Shown here: positions 36,658-44,826 of the stretch, in pieces
How the letters are laid out: each line of letters opens with the position of its first letter
Position numbering within the stretch: position 1 is the first letter of the stretch
Assembly (NCBI GenBank): GCA_027618475.1
Contig: JAQCEJ010000022.1
Location: 1-63,612 of the forward strand
Reading direction: 5' to 3'
From: Planctomycetota bacterium
GTDB lineage: Bacteria > Planctomycetota > Planctomycetia > Planctomycetales > Planctomycetaceae
DNA length: 63,612 nucleotides
The notes under the pieces: model-generated
The model's database searches: none
Told to the model about the DNA's origin: nothing
The model's input: the letters and a program-made list of their open reading frames with translations, nothing else
Translations under genes and position numbers: made by a program

Positions 36658-37013
36658 CCTCCACGATAGATGTGGTACCCGCGAGTCCAGCGGTGATAAT
36701 AGGTGTCGTTGAACGCCGGTCCTTCAGCCTTAACGCGATTCACCTGGCTTTTGTGAATGTTCAGAAAGCGGTTTTCTCGAATGTGATAACTGTCGACCTG
36801 CCGATCGCGAAACCAGCGTGATTGATTTTTGTAGGTATACTGTCCGCGAACCGGGTTGACCCCTTGCGAATACCCCTGTCCTTCGACCCAGGCATCGGTC
36901 GCCTGTGCACACGCCTGAGTTTCCAGCGAAGTGAAAACCGCCCCGATAAGTAAAAGACCCGCCGCATATCGGGCGATCGATTTCACCGTCGAGCGGAGAG
37001 AACAGGATGCCAT
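36624..37013 (-). CDS. Small secreted protein of unknown function
   Basis: 129-residue protein with a signal peptide (about 8-37, IARYAAGLLLIGAVFTSLETQACAQ). The mature part is rich in Tyr, Trp, Arg and His (QSRWFRDRQVD, YYHRWTRGYHIY, GGHTWSPDDCGW). No family recognised. ATG 37013 has gggag eight bases upstream, which decides against the ATG two codons earlier. The last 34 bp overlap the 3' end of the convergent KARI-like gene, so the two transcripts are antisense at their ends. Confidence 0.65.
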   Translation of the reverse strand: MASCSLRSTVKSIARYAAGLLLIGAVFTSLETQACAQATDAWVEGQGYSQGVNPVRGQYTYKNQSRWFRDRQVDSYHIRENRFLNIHKSQVNRVKAEGPAFNDTYYHRWTRGYHIYRGGHTWSPDDCGW

Positions 37014-37214
37014 GATCATATCTCCCTGAATTGAGATTTTCGAAATGTGTCCACGCATGACAAGAGGGAAGAATTACGCGACCCGCACAATCGAACTCCG
37101 TCGAAGTTTATCTCTGCAACAACTTGAGATTGACATCGACCTGCGAGCATCCCATGATACACGCAATCCTCGGGCGATCTGCCGGATCGTTCCCTGCCAG
37201 GGAGTATAATTGTT

Positions 37215-37748
37215 ATGCTACGCCTTCAGCGGAAGACTTTACGAATTCGGAATGTTTGTCGCATCGCCGCGATCGCACTCTTCGCGCTCGGCAGCGGACC
37301 GGTCTGGTCGCAGAATCTGACGATCCAGCAACCGGTCGTCGAACAGTTTTCAGTCGGCACGACCGTCTCGGTTCCGGATCGCGGCGGCATCATCCTTGGC
37401 GGCGTTCATCGTGCCGGCGCGTCGCGGAAATCGTTCGGCTTTTCGCGGCCGGGAACCAACACCGGCACGTTTTCTCAAGGATCGAGCACCAGCGTCCACG
37501 TCTGGATTCACGATTTTGAAGAAATGGACCGTGCCGTTCTTGAAGCCGCCGAGTTGCAATCGTCACGATCGTCACACCTTCGCTACGGTGCTGTGTCACC
37601 TCTTCGTCCCGAAGTCGCTCACGCCGCCGCCGTGCTCAAGAAACGCCATGCCGAACATCGAGTGACTCCCCCCTCGTCGCGCTTGAATTCGTCTCGATAC
37701 GAACCAGCGAAGGGATCTGTCGGACTGTCGCTGAAACGCCGGAAATGA
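37215..37748 (+). CDS. Secreted small protein with secretin-like VPD-G-LGG motif
   Basis: 177-residue protein. The signal peptide (about 10-32, NVCRIAAIALFALGSGPVWS) is followed by VVEQFSVGTTVSVPDRGGIILGGV (about 41-64; key residues VPD and LGG). This resembles the conserved strand pair near the C-terminus of type II/III secretins and of planctomycete secretin-like proteins (general pattern T-V-x-V-P-D-G-G-x-x-x-L-G-G). The rest is Ser/Arg-rich, basic and low in complexity. It is far too short to be a secretin (which need about 400 residues), so it may be a stand-alone motif protein or a remnant. gggag lies upstream of ATG 37215, along with a TATAAT-like hexamer at about 37205. Function unknown. 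Confidence 0.6.
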   Translation: MLRLQRKTLRIRNVCRIAAIALFALGSGPVWSQNLTIQQPVVEQFSVGTTVSVPDRGGIILGGVHRAGASRKSFGFSRPGTNTGTFSQGSSTSVHVWIHDFEEMDRAVLEAAELQSSRSSHLRYGAVSPLRPEVAHAAAVLKKRHAEHRVTPPSSRLNSSRYEPAKGSVGLSLKRRK

Positions 37749-37809
37749 ATGTCGGCGACAACGATTCTCGCGTTCCGGACGGCCATCGACAGGGGGAATG
37801 AACTCGCGT

Positions 37810-38106
37810 TTACGCGGCTTCCTGTTCGATCGAAAACCGCGACCGAAGCGGAATCTTCGCGTAACGCTCGCCTCGAGTGTCGTACAAGAAGACGATGTTC
37901 TTGTCTGCCGCCCAGACAGCCGAGAGTTTGACGCTGCGGGGGCCATGTAATGTGAATTGTATGCCGCACAACTGGTTGGTGCGAAAGAGGGGAAGTTCAA
38001 CCAGCAACGACTGTTCTTCGAGCAATTGCTCCTTATCACACAGCGCGGTGTGAATGTATCGGCGCAAGGCCTGCATCGAGTCGATCTGTTCAATCCCAAC
38101 GCTCAT
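37810..38106 (-). CDS. Small conserved-looking cytoplasmic protein, unknown
   Basis: 98-residue protein without signal peptide or membrane helix. It has a helical N-terminus (EQIDSMQALRRYIHTALCDK) and then alternating hydrophobic strands (SLLVELPLF, CGIQFTLHG, VKLSAVWA, NIVFLYDTRGERYAKI), a mixed alpha/beta composition. No family recognised. The start is set at ATG 38106; the upstream in-frame region to 38262 is proline/threonine-rich and looks non-coding. The convergent neighbour ends at 37748. It interrupts the catabolic gene cluster together with the two secreted small proteins, without an evident functional link. Confidence 0.55.
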   Translation of the reverse strand: MSVGIEQIDSMQALRRYIHTALCDKEQLLEEQSLLVELPLFRTNQLCGIQFTLHGPRSVKLSAVWAADKNIVFLYDTRGERYAKIPLRSRFSIEQEAA

Positions 38107-38652
38107 AAGTGATCTCGTCTTGATCTCGGTCGCGTTTCGTGGTGTCAAAAAGGAAGCAGGAGCGGCGCTCTCCTCCGTGAAAGCGGCTCTCGTCCCTCTG
38201 ATATCGGTCGAACAACACGGCTGCTGCCGATTCCCTTTGTCCGTCGGTGCGACACATGCCATGCGGGAAATCGGTCCGACAGCTACGCTGTGTCCGTCAC
38301 GTCAAATCCGCACGGGTGCTCCATTCGGCCCAGGGATTCGGAATCACCACCGACGATTTCATTTTCCCTTCAAGTCATGCCAGTGGCCTCGATAACGGGC
38401 GTTAATTCGTAACGGTCGTAATGACTCTTCGCCTTAAAATCCGTCGATGCGCACGTTCGCAATCTTGGCGTTAACGAGTCCGATTGCAGCGATCCCAGGT
38501 CCGGCGCAAACTTCATCGCGCGGTATCTGTTCATCCTGAGTCAAATTTGCACGTCTCTAAGACTGGCAAGATCCACCGGTTTTCACGATGATCAGAGAGT
38601 GTTACCTCGATCCATTGCGATTCACATCTGTTGATGAAAAAGGAACCCGATT
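38107..38652. other. Long divergent intergenic region
   Basis: 546 bp upstream of the Ldh2-type gene and of the small minus-strand gene. It must contain the promoter of the second half of the catabolic cluster. I see no convincing operator palindrome, repeat or RNA gene; the short open frames lack ribosome-binding sites. Confidence 0.45.
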
Positions 38653-39702
38653 GTGCCGATTCTGACTGCCCAAACACTCGAACGATTTGCTCACGATTTA
38701 CTTCTGGCCGGCGGGACCGATGCGACCGAAGCCACTGTCGTCTCGGCGAGTCTTGTGCAGTCAAATCTCCGGGGTCACGACTCTCACGGGGTGATGCGAA
38801 TTCCGTTTTATCTCATGCGACTGAAAGAAGGGGCTCTGAAATCGGGAGCCCGCCTGACCGTCGTCCGGGAAACTCCCGCTGCGGTCGTCGGCGACGGGCA
38901 CTGGGGGTTCGGCCAGGTGCTCGCTCAAGACTTGCTGAACCGTATTCTGGATAAAGCCGAGACGGTCGGCATCGCTTGCGGAACGCTGCGGCAATCGGCT
39001 CATATCGGCCGGCTGGGCGAATACGCCGAGACGGCTGCGGCTCGCGGACTCACGTCGATCATCTGTGCCAACACGCACGGGGCCGCACAACGGGTCGCCC
39101 CGGTCGGAGGAAAGCGACCCCGATTGGGAACCAACCCGCTCTGCATCGGTGTCCCCGGCGGCAAAGAAGGACCGTGTATTCTCGATTTCGGAACGAGCGC
39201 CACGGCGGAAGGAAAAGTCCGAGTCAAGCAGATCGCCGGTCAACAGGTTCCCCCCGGATGGCTGCTCGATCCCGAAGGAAAGCCGACGACCGATCCCAAT
39301 CAGCTCTACGGCAATCCCCCGGGTTCAATTCTGCCGATGGGGGGAGATCAAGCGTATAAAGGCTTCGGTCTCGCCTATATGATCGAACTTCTTTGCGGCG
39401 GTTTTTCCGGCGGACCAGTCGTTCACGAAAATCCGCCCCCCCCGATGGGCAATTGCGCCGTCTTCATCGTGATGGATCCGAAACTCTTCGCCGGCAGTGA
39501 TCATCTCGTCACTCAAACGCTGCAACTCGAAGGTTTTGTTCGCGGCACACCTCTCATCGACGGCGTGAAAAGCATCACGCTCCCCGGCGACCCCGAACGT
39601 CGCACGCTGGCGGACCGTGAAAAGTCCGGCATCCCGCTTGATGACGGCAACTGGGGGGCACTCACCAAACTCGCCGGTGAATTGAACGTGGCTCTCCCCT
39701 AA
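38653..39702 (+). CDS. Ldh2/malate-lactate-type NAD(P)-dependent oxidoreductase
   Basis: 349-residue member of the Ldh2/YlbC/DlgD family, which reduces or oxidises 2-hydroxy acids such as malate, lactate, ureidoglycolate or 2,3-diketogulonate without a Rossmann fold. Family residues are in RGHDSHGVMRIP (about 40-51, catalytic His), RQSAHIGRLGEYAE (about 113-126), GTNPLCIGVPG and FGTSATAEGKV. The C-terminal PMGGDQAYKGFGLAYMIELLC (key residues G-x-K-G-x-x-L) resembles the cofactor/substrate loop. Start GTG at 38653 with aaaaagga upstream. The DapA-like gene follows after 152 bp on the same strand. It probably performs a redox step on a 2-oxo or 2-hydroxy acid intermediate; cofactor preference is not readable. 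Confidence 0.87.
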   Translation: MPILTAQTLERFAHDLLLAGGTDATEATVVSASLVQSNLRGHDSHGVMRIPFYLMRLKEGALKSGARLTVVRETPAAVVGDGHWGFGQVLAQDLLNRILDKAETVGIACGTLRQSAHIGRLGEYAETAAARGLTSIICANTHGAAQRVAPVGGKRPRLGTNPLCIGVPGGKEGPCILDFGTSATAEGKVRVKQIAGQQVPPGWLLDPEGKPTTDPNQLYGNPPGSILPMGGDQAYKGFGLAYMIELLCGGFSGGPVVHENPPPPMGNCAVFIVMDPKLFAGSDHLVTQTLQLEGFVRGTPLIDGVKSITLPGDPERRTLADREKSGIPLDDGNWGALTKLAGELNVALP

Positions 39703-39854
39703 TGTGATCATTGCAGGCGACGATTCGTTCGCATACAACAGATCTGAGATCGCTTCATCGACGAAACACCAACGAATCGGTTTCATAACCCCGATGACGA
39801 CAGACGAACTCGACGTCACGAGGCTCAAGAAACGATTCATAGAAAATAAAGATC

Positions 39855-40760
39855 ATGACGTCAGCCTATCACGGAATCTGGCCCGCGCTCATCACACCGA
39901 TGAACGAGCACGGAAAACCGGCGTTATCAACCATCGAAAAACTGGTCGACCTGTTCGCCTCTCAGAAGCTCGGTGGACTTTACATTCTCGGTTCTACCGC
40001 GCAATGGCCGTTGTTGACGCTCGATGAACGCCGCGAAATCGCCGAGTGCGTCGTCAAGACGGCGCAGGGACGTCTCCCCGTGATCGTACATGTCGGTGCC
40101 GTAACCACCTCCGACGCCGAAGAACTCGCCCGCCATGCGAAGTCGATCGGAGCCGACGGGGTCTCCGCCGTTGCCCCGATTTACTACTCGTTCGGCCCCG
40201 ATGTCGTCTTCGAACATTACCGACGCATCGGCACAGCGGCGGAATTGCCCCTGTATGTCTATCATCTCAGTTCGGTCAACCAACTCAAGATCGCGCCTCA
40301 AGATTATGCTCAGCGATTATTGTCGTTGCCGAATATCGCCGGGATGAAGATCACCGACGGCGATCTGTTTCAGTTCGGCTTGATCACAGCCCACACGCAG
40401 GGAAAGATGACACTTTTCAGCGGAGCCGACGAAGTGATGTGTCACGCTGCCATCAGTGGAGCGGTCGCCGCGATCGGATCGTTCTACAACCTCTTCGGCG
40501 TCGAATGTCAGGCGGCTCGCGCGAAATTCGTCGCGGGAGATGTCGAAGCCGGTTTGAAATTCATGCAAGCATTTCAACAGATGATCTCGGCCGTTCTCTC
40601 TTCCGGCTCGCTCTGGACGTTCTTCCGCGCAGCGATGCAGCGTCGGTTCGACGTCGATATCGGAAAACCGCGGGCACCGGTCGGCATGTGCGATAAACCG
40701 TGGGATGATGGCGACATCGACCGTTTGATTTCTCTTGTCACCCATGCCGCACCGAAATAA
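39855..40760 (+). CDS. DapA/NanA-family class I aldolase
   Basis: 301-residue (beta/alpha)8-barrel lyase of the dihydrodipicolinate synthase/N-acetylneuraminate lyase family, which forms a Schiff base with a 2-oxo acid. The predicted Schiff-base residue is Lys165 (GMKITDG), with the catalytic Tyr136 in LYVYHL. The pyruvate-binding loop reads GSTAQWPLLT (about 46-55) where the family usually has G-(T/S)-T-G-E, so the Glu is replaced by Gln. The lysine-sensing features of true DapA are not evident, and a catabolic aldolase or dehydratase is more likely than diaminopimelate synthesis. It is followed 58 bp later by the sialidase-like gene. That pairing recalls sialic-acid catabolism, but nanE and nanK are missing. 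Confidence 0.85.
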   Translation: MTSAYHGIWPALITPMNEHGKPALSTIEKLVDLFASQKLGGLYILGSTAQWPLLTLDERREIAECVVKTAQGRLPVIVHVGAVTTSDAEELARHAKSIGADGVSAVAPIYYSFGPDVVFEHYRRIGTAAELPLYVYHLSSVNQLKIAPQDYAQRLLSLPNIAGMKITDGDLFQFGLITAHTQGKMTLFSGADEVMCHAAISGAVAAIGSFYNLFGVECQAARAKFVAGDVEAGLKFMQAFQQMISAVLSSGSLWTFFRAAMQRRFDVDIGKPRAPVGMCDKPWDDGDIDRLISLVTHAAPK

Positions 40761-40818
40761 TGACGTCACACACAACGATTGAAACATCCACATTTGACGA
40801 TCACAGCAGGAATTCATC

Positions 40819-41928
40819 ATGCTCACCAATCTTTCGACGGGACTGATCTACGCAAATCCTCAGGCGCATATCAAAAGCGAACATGCCTACTTTCCATCGG
40901 TTGTCTGCCTGCCGAGCGGCGAACTGATTGCGACCTATGCGGTGGGCGAGGCGTTTGAAGCAGCGAACGTGCGTCTACATGTCTCCCGCTCGACAGATCG
41001 GGGCGAGACATGGACGCATTGCGGACCGCTCAACACCGAACGAACCAGCGAAATGATTTCTGAGAGCGGTCGGATCAGCATCGACGAACAGGGGCAGCCG
41101 GTCGTGCTCTGGTATCTCTGCGATCGCCGCGAACATCCGAACGACGGTTTGTCGAATCCGGAAAATATGGGGTTCGTGCCGACGTCGTTTCATATTCTCC
41201 GTTCGATGGACGACGGCCACACCTGGACGATACCGCATCGGCTCGAACCGTCGGTGAAAGGTTGCGAATTCGAACTCTGTTCGCCGATCACGCCCCTCAA
41301 CAACGGCACATGGCTGCTACCGACGTCGACCTGGAAATGCTGGGATGGTCGACTCGATCCCGGCTACAAAATGTTGGCCCTCGTCTCGCACGATAAAGGG
41401 GTTACGTGGCCCGAAGCGGTTCAACCGATGTCGCTGCCAGGACAATCGTTGATTTTCTGGGAATCGAAAATCGTCGAATTCGACGACGGTACGCTGCTCG
41501 CGCAGGCATGGACGCACAACTACGAAACGGGCAAGGATTCGCCGAACCATTATTCGTTGAGCAAAGACGCCGGTAAGACATGGTCGACGCCGCAATCGAC
41601 GGGCTTGCTCGGTCAGACGATGACGCAGTTCGTACTCGACGACGGCCGAATGATCAACGTGTATCGTCGCATGGATGAAGCGGGATTGTGGGCGACCGTC
41701 TCACATCTTGACGGGGACCGCTGGATCAACGGCGAGACGGTTCCGCTGTGGGGTCAGAACGCCGCCGAACTGACGGGCAAACATTCCTCGATGGTCGATA
41801 ACTTCCGCGTGCTGCGGTTCGGCGCCCCCTGCATCAATCGGCTCGACAACGGCGAAGTCTTCGTCGCCTTCTGGTGCTACGAAGATGCGAAATCGGTCAT
41901 TCGCTGGTTCCGATTCGGGGTGGAATGA
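40819..41928 (+). CDS. Asp-box (BNR) sialidase-like beta-propeller protein
   Basis: 369-residue six-bladed propeller protein of the sialidase superfamily. Four Asp-boxes (S-x-D-x-G-x-T-W) are visible: STDRGETW (about 54-61), SMDDGHTW, SHDKGVTW and SKDAGKTW. The N-terminal AYFPSVVCLPSGELIATY is typical of the family's first blade. No signal peptide is present, so the product appears cytoplasmic, unlike most exosialidases. I cannot confirm the arginine triad or the nucleophile Tyr by eye, so the substrate could be a different glycoside, or the protein could be a lyase/isomerase of the same fold. It lies 58 bp after the DapA-like gene; a G-quadruplex motif begins four bases after its stop codon. 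Confidence 0.83.
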   Translation: MLTNLSTGLIYANPQAHIKSEHAYFPSVVCLPSGELIATYAVGEAFEAANVRLHVSRSTDRGETWTHCGPLNTERTSEMISESGRISIDEQGQPVVLWYLCDRREHPNDGLSNPENMGFVPTSFHILRSMDDGHTWTIPHRLEPSVKGCEFELCSPITPLNNGTWLLPTSTWKCWDGRLDPGYKMLALVSHDKGVTWPEAVQPMSLPGQSLIFWESKIVEFDDGTLLAQAWTHNYETGKDSPNHYSLSKDAGKTWSTPQSTGLLGQTMTQFVLDDGRMINVYRRMDEAGLWATVSHLDGDRWINGETVPLWGQNAAELTGKHSSMVDNFRVLRFGAPCINRLDNGEVFVAFWCYEDAKSVIRWFRFGVE

Positions 41929-41931
41929 ATT

Positions 41932-41956
41932 GGGGGTTGGGGGTTAGGGGTTGGGG
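41932..41956 (+). other. Four-tract G-quadruplex motif in convergent gap
   Basis: Four G-runs of 5, 5, 4 and 4, separated by tt, tta and tt, within 25 bases. They lie between the sialidase-like stop (41928) and the rsmB stop (41979). The loops are very short, favouring a stable parallel quadruplex in the plus-strand DNA or RNA, possibly acting as a terminator or transcript-end barrier. Confidence 0.7.
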
Positions 41957-41978
41957 ATTAGGCAGAAAATCGTTGCTA

Positions 41979-43430
41979 CTATTGTTCGGAGGATTTTGAC
42001 GGTTCGATCTTTGCCAGGAGTGCGCTGTAGCCGCCGTCGGCGGGGTGGGTGGGAAGGAACAACTGCTCGCTCGTCAGCGTGACGTCGTCTCGCTTTCGTA
42101 ACAGACGTTCGACGACATGTCGGTTTTCCTCCGGCTCGATGCTGCATGTCGAGTAAACGATGCGACCGCCGGGACGCACAAGATCGGTCGCAGCGGAGAG
42201 GAGTTGGAACTGAATTTCCGCCAGTTCACCGATCTCTTTGAGCTCCAATCGATCGCGAACTTCGAGCCGTTTGCCGATCACACCAGTGTTCGAGCAGGGG
42301 GCATCGATCAACACAGCGTCGAATTGCCGTTCCGCAAATTGTTCGACAAATCGCTTTCGCGATTTCGTCACGTCTCCGACAACTTTCGTTTCGATTATCG
42401 TCAGCCCCAGCCGTGCGGCATTTTGTACGACCGCTTCAAGCCGGCCTCTGGCGACATCGGTTGCGAGAATTGATCCCGAATCTTGCATCATCTCGGCGAG
42501 ACACGTTGTTTTTGTTCCCGGCGCGGCACACAAATCGAGGACCGACTCTCCTGGTTGCGGCGCGAGCAGTCGGCAGGCCTGAAAGGCGGTCTCATCCTGC
42601 ACCGTCCACCAGCCATCGTCGAATCGCGGAAGTTGCGTGACCGACGCCGCGGCTTCCAGACGGATGATTTCTTCACATGAACCGGGCAGGGCGGGGATGC
42701 CGGCGGCCTGCAACTCCTGCATCATCTGCTCGCGATTCGATCGCCGTCGATTGACCCGCAACGTCAGCAGAGCCGGGGTGTTGAACCAGAATCCCCAGCG
42801 AACAAGTTCGTCGAAATTTTCCCTGTTGCTCCAACGTTCAACGAGCCAGAACGGCAAACCGAACGCGGTCGCGATGTATTCCTGCGGTTGACGGTTCGGG
42901 TCGGGAAAGACCGGTCGTTCGAGCACCCGATACCTGCCGTCGAACAACGGCACATGCTGGGCCGACGGTTCGTTCCGTTCGTCGTCGGTCAGCAATCGCT
43001 GAACGCCGCGCAAAATACCGTTGAGAAATCCGCACCAACGGGGCTGACCGCAGGCCCGGGCAAGTTCGACCGTTTCGTGAACGGCGGCATGTGAGGGAAT
43101 CGCACTTAAAAACACGAGTTGATAAATGCCGAGCTGTGCGAGAATTCTAAGCTCCGGCTCGATGCGATCGAGCGGTCGCGTCACGACCGCCGCAAGAATT
43201 GTTTCGAGCGTGCGTCGGCGACGACTTGTGCCGTGAATCAGCTCCCATGCCAGCCGGCGGTCGCGGTCGTCTAACGGACATTCCTCGGACCATTGTTCCC
43301 AGATCTGATGAGCGAAGAGCGATGTCGACTGCATTTCACACAGCACGCCGAAAGCCCAAGACCGTGCGGAGGGTGATCGCAGAAGAAACGGCGGAACGGT
43401 CGAACCCGATTTCGATTTCTCACGACGCAT
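41979..43430 (-). CDS. rsmB: 16S rRNA m5C967 methyltransferase RsmB-like
   Basis: 483-residue cytoplasmic RNA methyltransferase. An N-terminal NusB-like RNA-binding domain (about 15-150, AWELIHGTSRRRRTLETIL) is followed by a linker and a SAM-dependent domain (about 230-475). The SAM motif is VLDLCAAPGTKTT, the motif IV cysteine is in DAPCSNTGVIGKR and the catalytic motif VI cysteine is in VYSTCSIEPEEN, the standard m5C RNA methyltransferase set. The start at ATG 43430 overlaps the aroA stop as TGATG, indicating translational coupling, so the longer frame to 43493 is rejected. The length is slightly above E. coli RsmB (429) because of insertions between the two domains. Confidence 0.93.
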   Translation of the reverse strand: MRREKSKSGSTVPPFLLRSPSARSWAFGVLCEMQSTSLFAHQIWEQWSEECPLDDRDRRLAWELIHGTSRRRRTLETILAAVVTRPLDRIEPELRILAQLGIYQLVFLSAIPSHAAVHETVELARACGQPRWCGFLNGILRGVQRLLTDDERNEPSAQHVPLFDGRYRVLERPVFPDPNRQPQEYIATAFGLPFWLVERWSNRENFDELVRWGFWFNTPALLTLRVNRRRSNREQMMQELQAAGIPALPGSCEEIIRLEAAASVTQLPRFDDGWWTVQDETAFQACRLLAPQPGESVLDLCAAPGTKTTCLAEMMQDSGSILATDVARGRLEAVVQNAARLGLTIIETKVVGDVTKSRKRFVEQFAERQFDAVLIDAPCSNTGVIGKRLEVRDRLELKEIGELAEIQFQLLSAATDLVRPGGRIVYSTCSIEPEENRHVVERLLRKRDDVTLTSEQLFLPTHPADGGYSALLAKIEPSKSSEQ

Positions 43431-44710
43431 CAGGATACACCACACAGGCGTTCGAGATCGGCGAAGTAGTTCGGATAGGTTTTTTCGACGCACCTCGGGT
43501 TCGCTATCTGAATTCCGGCGTGACGCAGGCCGAGCAGCGAAAAGCTCATCGCCATGCGATGATCGTCGTACGTCTCGACGACAGCGGGGGTCACGACGGC
43601 GGGATGAATCAACAGCCCGTCGGGAAATTCTTCGACTTCCTGCCCCAGCCGTCGCAGTTCGGTCACCAAAGCCGAGACACGGTCGGTCTCTTTGTGCCGC
43701 ATGTGGGCGACATTGCGAATGCGGGTCGGCCCGAGTGCCGATGTCGCCACGACCGCGAGCGTTTGTGCGGTGTCGCTGATTTCATTCATATCGATGTCGA
43801 TGCCGTGCAACATTCCCCCGGTAACGGTGATTGCGTCGACATCCCAGTGCACTTCACAACCCATGCGTTCGAGCGCCTCGACGAATTTGACATCCCCCTG
43901 CAAGGCGACGCGCGACAGTCCCGGCACGGTGATCTGGCCTCCCGTCATGGCGGCGACGGCAAAAAAATAGCTCGCTGCCGATGCATCGGGTTCGATCTGG
44001 TAATCAACGGGATTGTAAACTCCCGGTTCGAACCGGAAGCGATTCGCATCGGCCCGATGGACGGGCATGCCGAATTGTTGCATCACGCCAAGCGTCATCT
44101 CGACGTACGGTTCAGAGACAAGTTCACCTTCGATCTGAATTTCAACCGGCTTCATCGCATACGGGGCGACCATCAGCATCGCACTGAGGAACTGGCTCGA
44201 CAGATCGCTGCGGACGGTCGCTTTGCCTCCCGGTAATCCTTGTGCGACGACAACCACCGGAGGGCAATCGTTGTCCCGTTCGCAGCGGCAATCGGAGCCG
44301 AGTTGATTGAGCGTCGCCGTAAGATCGCCGATCGGCCGTTCGCGCATGCGTCCGTTGCCATCGAGTCGAAAACGTCCGTGAGCTAACGCGCACAACGCCG
44401 TGAGAAAGCGGATGCTGGTACCGCTGTTTTCGAGCCACAGCTCTGCCGAATTGATCGGAAAAGTACCGCCGCAACCATGCACGGTCATCGTCGAGGCCTC
44501 AACATCGCAATCGACTCTCAGACCGAGCCGACCAAGACTTTCGACCATCACGCGTGTATCTTGACTGTCCAAAACCCCCGTCAATCGCGACGTTCCCGCC
44601 GCGAGCGCCGAAACAATCAACGCCCGATTCGTCAGACTTTTCGACCCGGGAGGACGTATCGTCCCTCGGATCGGCTGAGAAACAGGATTTACGGTGTAAG
44701 GCTCGGTCAT
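43430..44710 (-). CDS. aroA: 3-phosphoshikimate 1-carboxyvinyltransferase (EPSP synthase)
   Basis: 426-residue EPSP synthase, the sixth step of the shikimate pathway, joining shikimate-3-phosphate and phosphoenolpyruvate. Diagnostic motifs are [20 protein letters not shown] (about 15-34, Lys and Arg binding phosphate), [17 protein letters not shown] (about 88-104), [20 protein letters not shown] (catalytic Asp region) and [13 protein letters not shown]. Length matches the enzyme (about 425). The start at ATG 44710 is preferred; an ATG-like start four codons upstream is possible. It lies 116 bp behind ftsI and is coupled to rsmB by a TGATG overlap. The residues following LENSGTSIR are of the ordinary glyphosate-sensitive type as far as can be judged by eye. 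Confidence 0.95.
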   Translation of the reverse strand: MTEPYTVNPVSQPIRGTIRPPGSKSLTNRALIVSALAAGTSRLTGVLDSQDTRVMVESLGRLGLRVDCDVEASTMTVHGCGGTFPINSAELWLENSGTSIRFLTALCALAHGRFRLDGNGRMRERPIGDLTATLNQLGSDCRCERDNDCPPVVVVAQGLPGGKATVRSDLSSQFLSAMLMVAPYAMKPVEIQIEGELVSEPYVEMTLGVMQQFGMPVHRADANRFRFEPGVYNPVDYQIEPDASAASYFFAVAAMTGGQITVPGLSRVALQGDVKFVEALERMGCEVHWDVDAITVTGGMLHGIDIDMNEISDTAQTLAVVATSALGPTRIRNVAHMRHKETDRVSALVTELRRLGQEVEEFPDGLLIHPAVVTPAVVETYDDHRMAMSFSLLGLRHAGIQIANPRCVEKTYPNYFADLERLCGVS

Positions 44711-44826
44711 GTCACCATTCAACTCGACAAAAACAGAACGGGCTCATTCGCGACGGTATCCGATTGAATTATAGCCGACTTCAATCGACATGCACGCCTT
44801 TTGACGGATGAATTCGGCGAATTCGA

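Noticed and set aside
39778-39793. Third copy of repeat B (gtttcataacccc)
   Set aside because: Only about 13 bases match and the rest of the unit is absent, so chance similarity cannot be excluded.
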